This document shows positions 8,465 to 16,270 of a DNA stretch of 64,000 nucleotides, piece after piece. Below the pieces are notes generated by a model. It did no database searches. It was not told the origin of the DNA and saw nothing but the letters and a program-made list of their open reading frames with translations. Position 1 is the stretch's first letter, and each line of letters starts with the position of its first letter. Position numbers and translations under genes: made by a program. Origin of the DNA: Telmatospirillum sp. (GTDB lineage Bacteria > Pseudomonadota > Alphaproteobacteria > Rhodospirillales > Magnetospirillaceae); contig JARLJB010000276.1 in the NCBI GenBank assembly GCA_031291415.1, positions 28,651 to 92,650 of the forward strand. Direction: 5' to 3'.

Positions 8465-9154
8465 CTATCGTGCGGTGGCCATTGCCTTGGCCATGGCCTT
8501 CGAGAACTCGACACCGAAGAAGCCATTGATGATCCGTGAGGCACGTTCGCGATAGCCGAGGCGTTGGTGGAGTTCCACGCCCTCAGACCATTTAACCAAG
8601 AGCTTAAGACCAGTCCGCGCACCGCCAACACGCCGTTGCGTATTCCCCTTTGATCCACGAGTTCCATCGCGGCGCGTGCCCACTGCCGGGCGCTGCCAAA
8701 TGCCGCTGATCACACGACCATCCTTCAGCTTTACCGCACCGAAGAATACATTCGGTTGAGCTTTGAGGCGCGCGATGGTGCCCTTCGGCAGGTTGCCGTA
8801 CTGGTTGGTCCTGATATCGACAGGGACAGGCAGTCCCCGTTTCCCGCGCAGCAGTTGCCGGCCACCATCAAGAAAGGGCTTCAGATATTCGGCCTGAATA
8901 TCCTTCGCGAAGACCAGCGCCGTAAGCGTCGACTTCTTTGCCGCCTTAACGCCAAACGCGCGCAGTGTGAACGGTGACGGTTTGTCGAATGTCTCGCCCA
9001 AGGCTTTGGTTTCTTCGGCCTGGACCCTTTTAGCCAGACCGGTCAACGCCAACGTGGTCGCGAACGGCAACTGCTTACGAGATAAGTCGTCAAGCGACCG
9101 TTGAAGATGCTTCACGTCGGCATGGATTGATATGTTCACCAAGCCTGCCGACAT
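8465..9154 (-). CDS. Phage minor tail-like protein (gpZ/HK97 gp10-like)
   Basis: A 229-residue basic protein. It begins with a helical segment (ADVKHLQRSLDDLSRKQLPF) followed by ATTLALTGLAKRVQAEE, a layout shared with lambda minor tail protein Z and tail-completion proteins whose N-terminal helix is followed by an Ala-rich alternating stretch. Basic C-terminal regions are also typical. It sits upstream of the terminase genes, which is unusual for lambda but seen in mosaic siphophages. This is the first gene after the replication-operon terminator, so a late promoter is expected nearby. Function is a family-level guess. Confidence 0.5.
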   Translation of the reverse strand: MSAGLVNISIHADVKHLQRSLDDLSRKQLPFATTLALTGLAKRVQAEETKALGETFDKPSPFTLRAFGVKAAKKSTLTALVFAKDIQAEYLKPFLDGGRQLLRGKRGLPVPVDIRTNQYGNLPKGTIARLKAQPNVFFGAVKLKDGRVISGIWQRPAVGTRRDGTRGSKGNTQRRVGGARTGLKLLVKWSEGVELHQRLGYRERASRIINGFFGVEFSKAMAKAMATAR

Positions 9155-9168
9155 CAGCTTTTCCCAAC

Positions 9169-9194
9169 AAAAAACCCGCCGGGAAACCGGCGGG
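9169..9194 (-). terminator. Rho-independent terminator of replication operon
   Basis: On the minus strand an 8-bp perfect stem (9187-9194 with 9175-9182) around a 4-base loop (TTTC) is followed immediately by six T residues (9169-9174). It lies between the end of the last replication-operon gene (9262) and the first head/tail gene (9154), separating early-left from late transcription. An antiterminator could act here. Confidence 0.85.
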
Positions 9195-9261
9195 CGCTAA
9201 ACGTTCGATGATGACAAAGACATACGCTAAAAATAGGACATTTGCGACATAAAAAATTCGG

Positions 9262-9795
9262 TCACATGTCGATTTTTTCCAGGATGCTGTCCAAAGCTTC
9301 GTCGTAGAGCCGCCGCAGATGGCGCACCGTCCGATGTAGGACATCCCGTGCGGCAAGCATTTTCCAAGGAACCCGGCGAGCCCTGGCAACGACAAGGACG
9401 CGGGCGAAGGGATCAAGCGGCAAGATCCAATCAATCAGGTCGTCAACCTTCTTGATGTCGTCGCCCGTGATGCCGGTGAAAGTGGACAGATATTCGACCG
9501 GCCGTCCGACAGCCGCCGCGAACAAATCAATGGGATCCCGGACCGGCGTCGGCATGCAGGATTTAAGCCCCTTTGGTCCATCCTTTGGCAAATGCCCCAG
9601 CACGTTGACAGCGTCGGCCAGACGAAGCTTCAGCCTCTCCCGCCGGTCTTCGGCCACGAGGTCAAGTTTAACCGAAATATGTCTGACCTGCCGCCGGGGA
9701 TGGAAGGCCATCGGCGGCCACCCTGCCTGTGTTGTGGCAGCACCCCGCACCGCCGAATTTAACTGGTCCTTATCCGCATGCCCCATCTTCACCAT
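9262..9795 (-). CDS. Phage protein of unknown function, DUF6362-like HTH
   Basis: A 177-residue basic protein, last gene of the leftward replication operon. The C-terminal 60 residues (DDLIDWILPLDPFARVLVVA then a KMLAARDVLHRTVRHLRRLY helix pair) look like a sigma-like HTH of the DUF6362 type found in alphaproteobacterial phages. ATG at 9795 is chosen with GGGAGA eight bases upstream; longer frames run into the GGAGGG repeats. DNA binding is plausible. Its gene is separated from the helicase gene by the repeat array, so it may bind or regulate there, but nothing proves it. Confidence 0.6.
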   Translation of the reverse strand: MVKMGHADKDQLNSAVRGAATTQAGWPPMAFHPRRQVRHISVKLDLVAEDRRERLKLRLADAVNVLGHLPKDGPKGLKSCMPTPVRDPIDLFAAAVGRPVEYLSTFTGITGDDIKKVDDLIDWILPLDPFARVLVVARARRVPWKMLAARDVLHRTVRHLRRLYDEALDSILEKIDM

Positions 9796-9820
9796 TTTTC
9801 GTCTCCCGAAGCTTGTCGTT

Positions 9821-10060
9821 TTGGAGGGTTTGGAGGGTTTTGGAGGGTTTGAATTTTGAACCCTCCACACTTAAGCCGCTGTTTTATAAAAGTTATTATA
9901 CTTCTTTTTCCAAATTGGAGGGTTTGGAGGGTTTTAATTGGTTGTCTTCCCTGCGCGTACATATAGAGCGGTAGAAAAAAACCCTCCAAACCCTCCAACC
10001 CTCCAAGACCGCTGATATTGCTATCTATTTTTCTGGAGGGTTTGTGGAGGGTTGGAGGGT
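9821..10060. repeat. Array of 12 GGAGGG/CCCTCC motifs, candidate phage replication origin
   Basis: Non-coding stretch with five clusters of the core TTTGGAGGGTTT. Direct copies start at 9823, 9832, 9842, 9917, 9926, 10035, 10046 and 10054. Inverted copies start at 9861, 9982, 9991 and 9999. Spacing inside clusters is mostly 8-11 bases, about one helical turn, and an AT-rich stretch (9881-9912, GTTTTATAAAAGTTATTATA...) separates two clusters. Iteron-like repeats next to a P4-type helicase-primase gene and an AT-rich unwinding region suggest an origin; this is inference. It could instead be a regulatory array for the downstream gene. Confidence 0.7.
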
Positions 10061-11575
10061 TTAGCTTTCATCCTCACCTTTGCGCCGCCGTTTTATCCGT
10101 CGCGCCGCGACCAACTCCTGGTCTGCCGCCTCAGTCAACTGTAATTCTAAGTAACGCACGGTCCCCCGCTTATCCTTCTCGATACCCCGCTCCGGAAGCA
10201 TCCGCCCAAAGGCTGTATTAGATACCGGATCGTCGGCGTTTTCCTTACAAAAAAGTTGATATGCTTCGTATAGATCACTCGCCTGGACGGACGCGCCCGC
10301 AATACGTTCGCACCATTGCGAGAGAAACAGGCCAATGCGGTCGGAATCCTCTCGATATTCCTGTGTCGCGGCAAGCACAGCTTCCGGCGGCGCCAGTCCG
10401 CACTCGTCCCAATGCATAAACCCCTCGATCATCGAATTCAGGATGCCGGCACGCTCCCGCCACAGCTTTTCTTCCAGGTGGTGGTCGCGTTTCTCTTCGG
10501 GGATTGTCACAGTGAAGGGCACCAGCCTAATGCGGCGCCACACACCCGTGTCTTGCCCGCGAATGATTGGCTTGTGGTTGCCCGACAAGAAGAGTTTGAA
10601 CTCCGGGGTAAAGTCAAAGAAGCCATGGTTGAGGTGACGAACCGTTAGAGGTTCACCGCCGGTCACGCTTTTTATGGTGGATTCCCCAAACCGCGTGCCT
10701 TTCTCCGGTTCGGACGCCCGCACCATGCGCGACCCGGGTAATCGAGCCAGATCCGGCGATGCCTCGGATCCGCGTTTACGGTCGTCCAAGGTCAATGACG
10801 AAAATGGAAGAGACATTGCGTAAGGCCCCATGATCCGGGCCATCACGTTCATCAATACCGACTTGCCGTTGGCGCCGGTCCCATAAAAAAACCAGAGAAC
10901 CTGTTCGCCGGTAAGTCCACTCAGCGCGTACCCAAACGACCGCTGGAGAAAATCCCGGACGGCCGGATCCGGAATGATTGTTTCCAGAAAATCGATAAAT
11001 AGGGGGCATTTTGCCCCTGGGTCGAAATCAATGTCGATCACCTTGGTGGCGAGATCCTCACGGTCATGTGGTCGCAAGGTATTGCAGGCGCCGGACAGGT
11101 GAAGTGATCCATTTGCCAAATTGAGAAGAAGAGGATCCGAATCCATCTCGGAAGGCCGCCGCATAAGATAATGTTGGGCGATTTCGATCATCGCCGCGAC
11201 CCGGCGTGCGTTCCCCGACGCCATGGCCCATTTGAAATGGTCCTGGACCATATCGGCCGCGACTTTCTTATCCCCGACAGCATCCTGCAGGGCTGTGCAT
11301 TCGTCGTAGACGCATTTGACCGTCTCGTGGGCCAGACGGTTTGCCATCATTTCTCCCGGTTCGTACGCCCACCGCCGGCCATCCCACCAGTGCCACCCGA
11401 CATCCCTCACGTAGATCAGATCGCGGCCGAACCGGTTGAGAAGCCGTTCGGCGTTGCCCGTGTCATTCCTGGGCAACCATGCCAAGCGGTAATTCAGGGG
11501 GTCATTTTCATCGAAAGCCGCCGGCCGCCACGCGGGGGCGCTTTTGATCGCCTCCGCCACATCTTTTTTTGCCAT
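10061..11575 (-). CDS. Phage replicative helicase, P4/D5 primase family
   Basis: A 504-residue SF3-type helicase of the phage/plasmid P4 primase C-terminal (D5_N plus ATPase) family. A D5-like N-domain spans about residues 30-200, then Walker A GTGANGKS around residue 230, Walker B and sensor segments (PDLARLPGSRMVRASEPE near 270, then FKLFLSGNHKPII), and a C-terminal winged-helix DNA-binding region. It lacks its own archaeo-eukaryotic primase module; a separate CHC2/Toprim primase is encoded two bases upstream, so the two likely act together. ATG at 11575 is preferred to an upstream in-frame start inside the primase gene. Confidence 0.92.
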   Translation of the reverse strand: MAKKDVAEAIKSAPAWRPAAFDENDPLNYRLAWLPRNDTGNAERLLNRFGRDLIYVRDVGWHWWDGRRWAYEPGEMMANRLAHETVKCVYDECTALQDAVGDKKVAADMVQDHFKWAMASGNARRVAAMIEIAQHYLMRRPSEMDSDPLLLNLANGSLHLSGACNTLRPHDREDLATKVIDIDFDPGAKCPLFIDFLETIIPDPAVRDFLQRSFGYALSGLTGEQVLWFFYGTGANGKSVLMNVMARIMGPYAMSLPFSSLTLDDRKRGSEASPDLARLPGSRMVRASEPEKGTRFGESTIKSVTGGEPLTVRHLNHGFFDFTPEFKLFLSGNHKPIIRGQDTGVWRRIRLVPFTVTIPEEKRDHHLEEKLWRERAGILNSMIEGFMHWDECGLAPPEAVLAATQEYREDSDRIGLFLSQWCERIAGASVQASDLYEAYQLFCKENADDPVSNTAFGRMLPERGIEKDKRGTVRYLELQLTEAADQELVAARRIKRRRKGEDES

Positions 11576-11577
11576 GG

Positions 11578-12624
11578 TTAAGCCTCCCGGCGATACAGGT
11601 CGTTCATGTCCAGCCCCTGGGGTGGGGTGGCACGCCGCGCGACAATTCCGGCGGCGATGAGCCGTCGAAGGCCGCGATCTACCTGTTGCGCCATTTCCGT
11701 GGGTTTTTTGCCATCGGCGTCTTCCAGCCAGGTGAAATCGTGCAGCCCAGGCCACCACCAGGCCGCGCCGTTCCCCTTGCTGTCGCCGCTGAAATTTCCG
11801 AGGGATCCAAGTGCCACCGCGGGCAAATCAGGCACCGCGCAAAAGCCCGACAGGGTGGTTTCAATGCCTTCTCCGCCCTGCATGCATCCTGCCCGCCTCG
11901 CGAGAGGGATGACTGCCCCAAGGCTTTCTCCCCTGCCCGCCATTTTCTTGGCCGATAACTTCCGGCCGTCGTCCAAGATAACGGCCTTACCGCCGCCATC
12001 GGGCTGCAACCAGGTGCGGTGAATCCCCACAACGCTTCGGTCAGGTCGGATTAACGGCGCCACCATTGCCGGCCCGCACCAAACGACGCGACCTCGATGC
12101 CAATATTCGAGGTGTGGGGCCAAATGCAAAGACGCGGGGACCCCGCCAATGGCTTCGAGGTCGAGGCCCCGTGCTTCGCGAAGATATGTCTCGACCACAG
12201 TCCCCCTTGCGTCGCGCGTTCCCCGCCATAGTTCCCTGGCTCGCTCGATGGATTCCGCGTCTTCGGCTGCCGCGTCGGCGGCGGACATGCGACCGACGGT
12301 TGGCGCCAAAGGCTTGGTTGGACGGTTGCCTTCAACCGGGATGCCTGCCGCATCCGCAAGTTCGACGACAGCCTCCGGAAAAGATCGCCCTCGAGCGACG
12401 AGATAGTCAAAAGCATCGCCATGGGCACCACAGCCGAAGCAATGATAGAATCCCTTTGTCTCGTTCACGGTAAAGCTGCCGGTCTTTTCGAGATGAAAGG
12501 GGCACAGGCCGATATGCTCCCGACCAGATCGGTGCAATTGCACGTCCCTGCCGATAAGGGTCACGAGGGGGATGCGGGATCGAATGTCATCAAGTAAATC
12601 CGGGGAAAAGCGAGCGTCAGACAT
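11578..12624 (-). CDS. Phage DNA primase, CHC2 zinc finger plus Toprim
   Basis: A 348-residue primase. The CHC2 zinc finger uses Cys41, His44, Cys62 and Cys65 (CPFH ... CFGC). A linker is followed by a Toprim-type catalytic region from about residue 170, including GGEGIETTLSG with the Toprim glutamate near residue 250 and the VALGSLGNFSGDS segment. It synthesises RNA primers at phage forks. The C-terminus (MNDLYRREA) ends two bases before the helicase start, so both subunits are probably made from one coupled message. ATG at 12624 overlaps the preceding gene by eight bases. Confidence 0.9.
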   Translation of the reverse strand: MSDARFSPDLLDDIRSRIPLVTLIGRDVQLHRSGREHIGLCPFHLEKTGSFTVNETKGFYHCFGCGAHGDAFDYLVARGRSFPEAVVELADAAGIPVEGNRPTKPLAPTVGRMSAADAAAEDAESIERARELWRGTRDARGTVVETYLREARGLDLEAIGGVPASLHLAPHLEYWHRGRVVWCGPAMVAPLIRPDRSVVGIHRTWLQPDGGGKAVILDDGRKLSAKKMAGRGESLGAVIPLARRAGCMQGGEGIETTLSGFCAVPDLPAVALGSLGNFSGDSKGNGAAWWWPGLHDFTWLEDADGKKPTEMAQQVDRGLRRLIAAGIVARRATPPQGLDMNDLYRREA

Positions 12625-13003
12625 CGCCGACCGCCAGCCGCCGGGGTTCAGTCCCGTCAACGCCGGGGTAAACAATCAGGTTCTCGCGATAGATGGTAAG
12701 AATCTGGTTTGCGGCAACGATCACCTGGACAATGCTTACCTGCCGGCCATCAAGGAGATACCCTGATGGGCTTCGCCGGCACCTCGCTGTGCGCCCGGCG
12801 AGAACCTGTAGGGCGTGCTCCGTTGGGCAAACAATCGGCGACAACAACCGTGCGAGAGCATCGCGAACCTCGTTCGCGTCGCAGTCCGAAAATTCGGCGA
12901 GAATGCTGGAGTACGGGCGCATGCTCGCGACCAGCCGCCGCAGATAACGTTCGTCTGCGGCATCCCACCGGCGTGGGGCCAAATTTGTAGCGGAGTCCAT
13001 CAA
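12617..13003 (-). CDS. Hypothetical phage protein
   Basis: A 128-residue protein with no recognised domain. The N-terminal half is helical and charged (RRWDAADERYLRRLVASM), resembling an HTH- or SANT-like helical unit. The C-terminal half is beta-rich (VQVIVAANQILTIYRENLIVY). It is embedded in the replication operon, overlapping the primase gene by eight bases at its 3' end, which supports it as expressed. Its role may be in replication control, but only context suggests that. Confidence 0.65.
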   Translation of the reverse strand: MMDSATNLAPRRWDAADERYLRRLVASMRPYSSILAEFSDCDANEVRDALARLLSPIVCPTEHALQVLAGRTARCRRSPSGYLLDGRQVSIVQVIVAANQILTIYRENLIVYPGVDGTEPRRLAVGDV

Positions 13004-13015
13004 TACCCCCTGGCG

Positions 13016-13426
13016 TCAGATCGACGCCTCAATAACGGTCGACGCGCCCGAACGAATTTCCCGGTTGGAATAGTTTTGGCTTTCGTCGAGTTCGATTTGA
13101 GCTGCAACCGCAATGGCAACGGCGATCAAGGACGGCTTAATGGCCCCGGTATCCCCATCGTCGGGTCGGACAATGTGATGATAAGGCAACCTTGCTGCCA
13201 GATTTTGGATCTCGGCGCCGCACTGGAGAAGCTGGGAAACCAGGAAACAATCGTCCTCCGCCCATGCTTCCAGATGCGTCCCTTCCTTGGCCCCCTTGAG
13301 AAAGATCTCGCGGACATGAGCACCAGAGTTGTCCCATCCGACGGTCATCGTCCATTCGCCGTTGTTCCATTCAAAGTTCTGGCTGGTGTTGTCGCGTCTG
13401 TCCGGCAACCGTTCGCGCTCGTTCAC
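13016..13426 (-). CDS. TSCPD-domain-like phage protein
   Basis: A 136-residue protein starting with GTG at 13426, which overlaps the upstream TGA (GTGA), so it is likely translationally coupled. The central part reads GWDNSGAHVREIFLKGAKEG then AWAEDDCFLVSQLLQCGAEI, matching the TSCPD fold seen in the C-terminus of class II ribonucleotide reductases and in stand-alone phage proteins. No catalytic function is established for stand-alone TSCPD proteins. A link to nucleotide supply in this replication operon is only a suggestion. Confidence 0.7.
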   Translation of the reverse strand: MNERERLPDRRDNTSQNFEWNNGEWTMTVGWDNSGAHVREIFLKGAKEGTHLEAWAEDDCFLVSQLLQCGAEIQNLAARLPYHHIVRPDDGDTGAIKPSLIAVAIAVAAQIELDESQNYSNREIRSGASTVIEASI

Positions 13427-13632
13427 CGGTCTTTCTCCAGACTGTAAGCGGCGCCGTTCGCGCGCCCGGCAACACGCATCATCACGGTTGCAAGACGAAG
13501 AAACGGGCCGGCCGCAAGAAAAAGAAAGCCACTGCAAATGTGGAGAATGACGACGACGGAGCGTTGCCACCGCCGATGGCGGCGAGATGGCAAACCCTTA
13601 AGAATGCTTGGCAAAGCCTCATCGAAGCGCAT
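13423..13632 (-). CDS. Small predicted membrane protein
   Basis: A 69-residue product with basic N-terminal RRHRRWQR followed by a hydrophobic segment (SVVVILHICSGFLFLAAGPF, about residues 25-44) long enough to span a membrane. It lies between two genes of the overlapping replication operon, four bases from the gene upstream and overlapping the GTG start downstream, which supports real translation. Function unknown. Confidence 0.55.
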   Translation of the reverse strand: MRFDEALPSILKGLPSRRHRRWQRSVVVILHICSGFLFLAAGPFLRLATVMMRVAGRANGAAYSLEKDR

Positions 13633-13635
13633 CGG

Positions 13636-13923
13636 CTATTCCTCCCTCGGCTGAGAAAGAGTGACGAACGACCCACCTGCCGCCTGATGGCCATCTCGAC
13701 GGTCCTGCTGGCCCACATTCCGCCGCCAGATTTCCAGCCCGTCGGTGAACCACTGGGACAGTTCCGGTTCACGACGGTGAAAGGGTTGTACCGGATTGAT
13801 GCCGTCGCGCGACTGTTGGCGCCCGGCGGCGACACCGGCCCAAATAGCGATGACACGCGCCTTTGCCATCACCGCTTGACGTCGGGCGTCATCGACCAAC
13901 TGATCGACAGATGATCCGATCAA
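13636..13923 (-). CDS. Small phage protein, ribosome modulation factor-like pattern
   Basis: A 95-residue protein whose middle (IWAGVAAGRQQSRDGINPV then WFTDGLEIWRR) resembles the G-x-A-x-G...NP...W--G-E pattern of ribosome modulation factor and the many RMF-like small phage proteins. ATG at 13923 overlaps the upstream stop by four bases. The resemblance is weak and the role in this phage is unknown. Confidence 0.5.
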   Translation of the reverse strand: MIGSSVDQLVDDARRQAVMAKARVIAIWAGVAAGRQQSRDGINPVQPFHRREPELSQWFTDGLEIWRRNVGQQDRRDGHQAAGGSFVTLSQPREE

Positions 13924-14144
13924 AGTAACCTCCCTTGGGACATTGCCCCGGATGGTGGAATGGTCGGGCCGGCCGTGAACGTAGGTGGCGCCGGCGCCGC
14001 AAAGAAATCAGGCCAGAGATGATCAGAGCAGGACCACTCTCCCTTTCGGTTGTGCCGAAGATCGACACCCCGTCCGTAGCTCGCGAAAGCGGTACATCCC
14101 GAATACCAGCAGTGGTGATCAAGGTGTCCGTTGTCGTCGTTCAT
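13920..14144 (-). CDS. Small Cys/His phage protein, possible zinc binder
   Basis: A 74-residue protein with CWYSGC at residues 12-17 and WSCSDH at 37-42, a C-x4-C ... C-x2-H spacing typical of very small phage zinc-binding proteins encoded beside replication genes. Both ends overlap neighbours by four bases (ATGA), so it is embedded in a coupled operon. Function unknown; a nucleic-acid-binding role is conceivable. Confidence 0.6.
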   Translation of the reverse strand: MNDDNGHLDHHCWYSGCTAFASYGRGVDLRHNRKGEWSCSDHLWPDFFAAPAPPTFTAGPTIPPSGAMSQGRLL

Positions 14145-14758
14145 CCTCGCCTCCCGCTTCGACCTGACACGACGCGGGCAGCCACCGAACGGGTGGTTCG
14201 TCCCGCGAAGTCCCCGCCATCATCCAACAAGTCCGAAAGAGGGCCGTGGAACGCGGCGACAAGAAGAATCACCCCCCCGATCGCCCCAATGGCGCCACGG
14301 CTGATTGCCGCAAGCGCGCCGCCGTTCTCAGCAACCATTGAGACCCGTCGTTCAGCCGCAGGGCCGACCACAGGGGTAATCCCGATACCAAGGTCATCAG
14401 CCAGGCCAGCCGCGCGAGCAGCCACGCAAAGCCGATCACGGCGCCGCGCTTCATTGATCATCCTTTCCCGCATGGTCGAAATTTGGACTTCGACCGATTC
14501 CATCTGTCCGACGAGGTCGGCTTCAACCCGCGAAAGCGCAGCCGCGAAAATGGTGTCAAGAAAAGGTTGCCCCCACCGCTCGACCATGGCCGCCATGTGA
14601 AGTGCTTCGGGCAATTTACCCGAGCGCCATTTCTTCGCGGTTTGTTCGGCGACGCCAAAATCCGTCATCAATTCTTTGACGGTGAAATGTTGGCACCAGG
14701 AACCAAAGCTTTCCCCGATGGCGCCGAAGGACAAAACATTGGCAGTGGTTAAGGCCAT
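14141..14758 (-). CDS. HTH protein with C-terminal membrane segment, first gene of replication operon
   Basis: A 205-residue protein. Residues 25-60 form an HTH (FTVKELMTDFGVAEQTAKKW) followed by a long charged helix, and residues about 160-180 form a Gly/Ala/Ile-rich hydrophobic stretch (GAIGAIGGVILLVAAF) that could insert in the membrane. ATG at 14758 has TGGAGGAAA upstream, a strong Shine-Dalgarno. It is the promoter-proximal gene of the leftward operon and starts about 60 bases from a perfect dyad. It may be an early regulator, or tether phage DNA to the membrane; neither is shown. Confidence 0.65.
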   Translation of the reverse strand: MALTTANVLSFGAIGESFGSWCQHFTVKELMTDFGVAEQTAKKWRSGKLPEALHMAAMVERWGQPFLDTIFAAALSRVEADLVGQMESVEVQISTMRERMINEARRRDRLCVAARAAGLADDLGIGITPVVGPAAERRVSMVAENGGALAAISRGAIGAIGGVILLVAAFHGPLSDLLDDGGDFAGRTTRSVAARVVSGRSGRRG

Positions 14759-14820
14759 ATCAGTTTTCCTCCAACGGCGAGAGGATTCGGAGTTGCACGG
14801 CGAAGACCACAAAGATCAAA

Positions 14821-14840
14821 GTGGAAAATGGATTTTCCAC
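14821..14840. promoter_or_regulatory. Perfect 9-2-9 dyad, candidate operator between divergent genes
   Basis: GTGGAAAAT and ATTTTCCAC separated by two bases. The loop is too short for an RNA hairpin, so a DNA-binding dimer site is more likely. It lies between the leftward replication operon (start 14758) and a rightward small gene (start about 14870) and differs from the CGCG-N6-CGCG operators elsewhere in the prophage. Confidence 0.6.
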
Positions 14841-14869
14841 TCAGTTTTCTTTCAACAGGAGAGGTGATT

Positions 14870-15112
14870 TTGTCAGACAAGCTTTCGCGCGCCGCGCAGT
14901 CCAACGCCCTCACGGTGTATGCAGTATTGGTCCCTTTGCTGCAAAAATTGGTCGCCAAAGGGGTACTGAATGACACAGACCTTCTCGACGTTTTCACCGA
15001 GGCAGCGTCAGTCATGGCGCAGAACACCTCAGAAGAAAATTCGCCAAATGCCGAAGCGCTCGCTTCCATCTTGGAATTAGCCGAGCATTTTGGAATTCGC
15101 CGACCGGGCTGA
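14870..15112 (+). CDS. Small helical phage protein, unknown
   Basis: An 80-residue acidic helical protein (SDKLSRAAQSNALTVYAVLV; then GVLNDTDLLDVFTEAASVMA). TTG at 14870 is preferred because AGGAGAGG lies just upstream. An ATG at 14828 in the same frame has no ribosome site and would overlap the dyad. It is transcribed away from the replication operon. No domain recognised. Confidence 0.55.
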   Translation: MSDKLSRAAQSNALTVYAVLVPLLQKLVAKGVLNDTDLLDVFTEAASVMAQNTSEENSPNAEALASILELAEHFGIRRPG

Positions 15113-15206
15113 AGAGTTGGTAATTCAGTTCCCGGACAAGGAGAGGGCGACGCGGTGCGCCGACTTTAGAAATGTAAAGGGCAATTGGACCAACGCACTC
15201 AGTCAT
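15012..15206 (-). CDS. Possible small ORF, unknown
   Basis: A 64-codon frame (MTECVGPIALYISKVGAP...) with a near-ideal GGAGG seven bases before the ATG at 15206. Its ATG overlaps the stop of a short upstream relic (ATGA). Against it, its last 100 bases are antisense to the gene ending at 15112. No family recognised. Confidence 0.3.
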   Translation of the reverse strand: MTECVGPIALYISKVGAPRRPLLVRELNYQLFSPVGEFQNARLIPRWKRALRHLANFLLRCSAP

Positions 15207-15325
15207 GATTGACCTCCATACAAATGCCCCTGGGTTTTCAACGGAAGCCGATCTGAGCACCGGCATCCTGAAAACCGAGGGGTTTCCTTCGTTAAGGGCA
15301 AAACATTGGTAGCCGTCAGGGCCAT
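15203..15325 (-). pseudogene. Relic of a second copy of the HTH gene start
   Basis: A 40-codon frame starting MALTATNVL, nearly the start of the 14758 gene (MALTTANVL). The DNA around both ATGs is similar: 15299-15335 against 14732-14768 share blocks of 11 and 13 identical bases including GGCCATATCAGTT. After nine residues the resemblance ends. This looks like a partial duplication or recombination scar; a real small peptide cannot be excluded. Confidence 0.35.
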
Positions 15326-15407
15326 ATCAGTTGTTCCCCACCCGCGCGATTATTGGGCATGTGGAAATGGGAGCCCGATCACCGCGGCTCCTTCCGGAGA
15401 ACGGATG

Positions 15408-15668
15408 ATGGACGCCCGCCCGCGTATTGAATTTTTGTGCCCAGCCTGTGGGACGAAGATTGCCGAGAGCCTGGAGAGGCTCGCCACCGGCCAGAAAATC
15501 GTGACATGCCCGAACTGCCGGGTGCAGGTACACTTGCCGTCTGCCGCCGATCGGGTTGATCGAACGGAGGAATTGCGAGAACGCAAGCGTCGCCTTGAAG
15601 GCTTGTTGGGATGCTCGCTGGAGAGTCTCACAGCCGATGCGGGTCGCAATGACGACGTCGACGGCTGA
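15408..15668 (+). CDS. Small zinc-ribbon protein
   Basis: An 86-residue protein with FLCPACGTKI (residues 8-17) and VTCPNCRVQV (about 32-41), a classic two-CPxC rubredoxin-type zinc ribbon, followed by a charged helical tail. Two consecutive ATGs (15405 and 15408) follow GGAGA; the second has the better spacing. Likely binds nucleic acid or a protein partner. No specific function can be given. Confidence 0.6.
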   Translation: MDARPRIEFLCPACGTKIAESLERLATGQKIVTCPNCRVQVHLPSAADRVDRTEELRERKRRLEGLLGCSLESLTADAGRNDDVDG

Positions 15669-15694
15669 GTTTTGGCAACGCCGCGAACAAGACA

Positions 15695-15913
15695 TCACGC
15701 TCTCCCTGCTTTCCGCAGAAGATTGATGAGATGGTCGCAATCGGCAGATGACAGGGGAAAACGGATGATTGTTCCATTCTCGCGCGCAATCAGCCAAATA
15801 AACGGCCCGCTCACTTCAACGGTTATTTGTTGTACGTTCGGTGGAAACCGTGTCATGCCGCCTTCGGCATGCTGGAATTTCCAAGGATCAACGTTTTCTC
15901 CGGGAATGATCAT
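15695..15913 (-). CDS. Small hypothetical protein
   Basis: A 72-residue beta-rich product (QQITVEVSGPFIWLIARENG; FPLSSADCDHLINLLRKAG). GGAGG is placed seven bases before its ATG, a strong translation signal. The strand-turn-strand then helix pattern is common in small prophage proteins of unknown function. Convergent with the zinc-ribbon gene and divergent from the next gene. Confidence 0.55.
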   Translation of the reverse strand: MIIPGENVDPWKFQHAEGGMTRFPPNVQQITVEVSGPFIWLIARENGTIIRFPLSSADCDHLINLLRKAGRA

Positions 15914-16012
15914 TCAACACCTCCCCGAGGATGGTGGGGAGGCGGACTCGACGCCCGCCTCCCGCTCCGCTACCGTGGAAGTTGCCAAACCATCCACAAC
16001 GGAGAACGAAGA

Positions 16013-16270
16013 ATGTCCGATATTGAAATCCGCGTTACCGAGGTCGAGCAGTCGCCTATTGGCCACGGCACCCTGGGTAAAGTCGTTTTTGAAGTCCGCA
16101 GCAAAGGAGGTGATCTCTTCGAAATTCCCCTCTATGGAAGCGTCGACGCTGCAGACTTCATTCGCGTTGCGCGTCATTACTTGCATGACAACCTTGCCAG
16201 ATGCGCTGAAGAGACCGCCGAATGGAAGCTCAGTGACGAAGAACTCAAGGAGCTTGGTGTCATCATTTAG
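16013..16270 (+). CDS. Small hypothetical protein
   Basis: An 85-residue protein (MSDIEIRVTEVEQSPIGHGT; later LYGSVDAADFIRVARHYLHD). ATG at 16013 follows GGAGAACGAAG; longer upstream frames lack a ribosome site. Beta strands come first, then a helical end. Its last eight bases overlap the convergent gene at 16263. No recognised domain. Confidence 0.6.
   Translation: MSDIEIRVTEVEQSPIGHGTLGKVVFEVRSKGGDLFEIPLYGSVDAADFIRVARHYLHDNLARCAEETAEWKLSDEELKELGVII

Noticed and set aside
9821..10060. CRISPR array
   Set aside because: Motifs are 6-12 bases with spacings of mostly 8-11 bases in both orientations, not 25-40 base repeats with unique spacers, and no cas genes are present.
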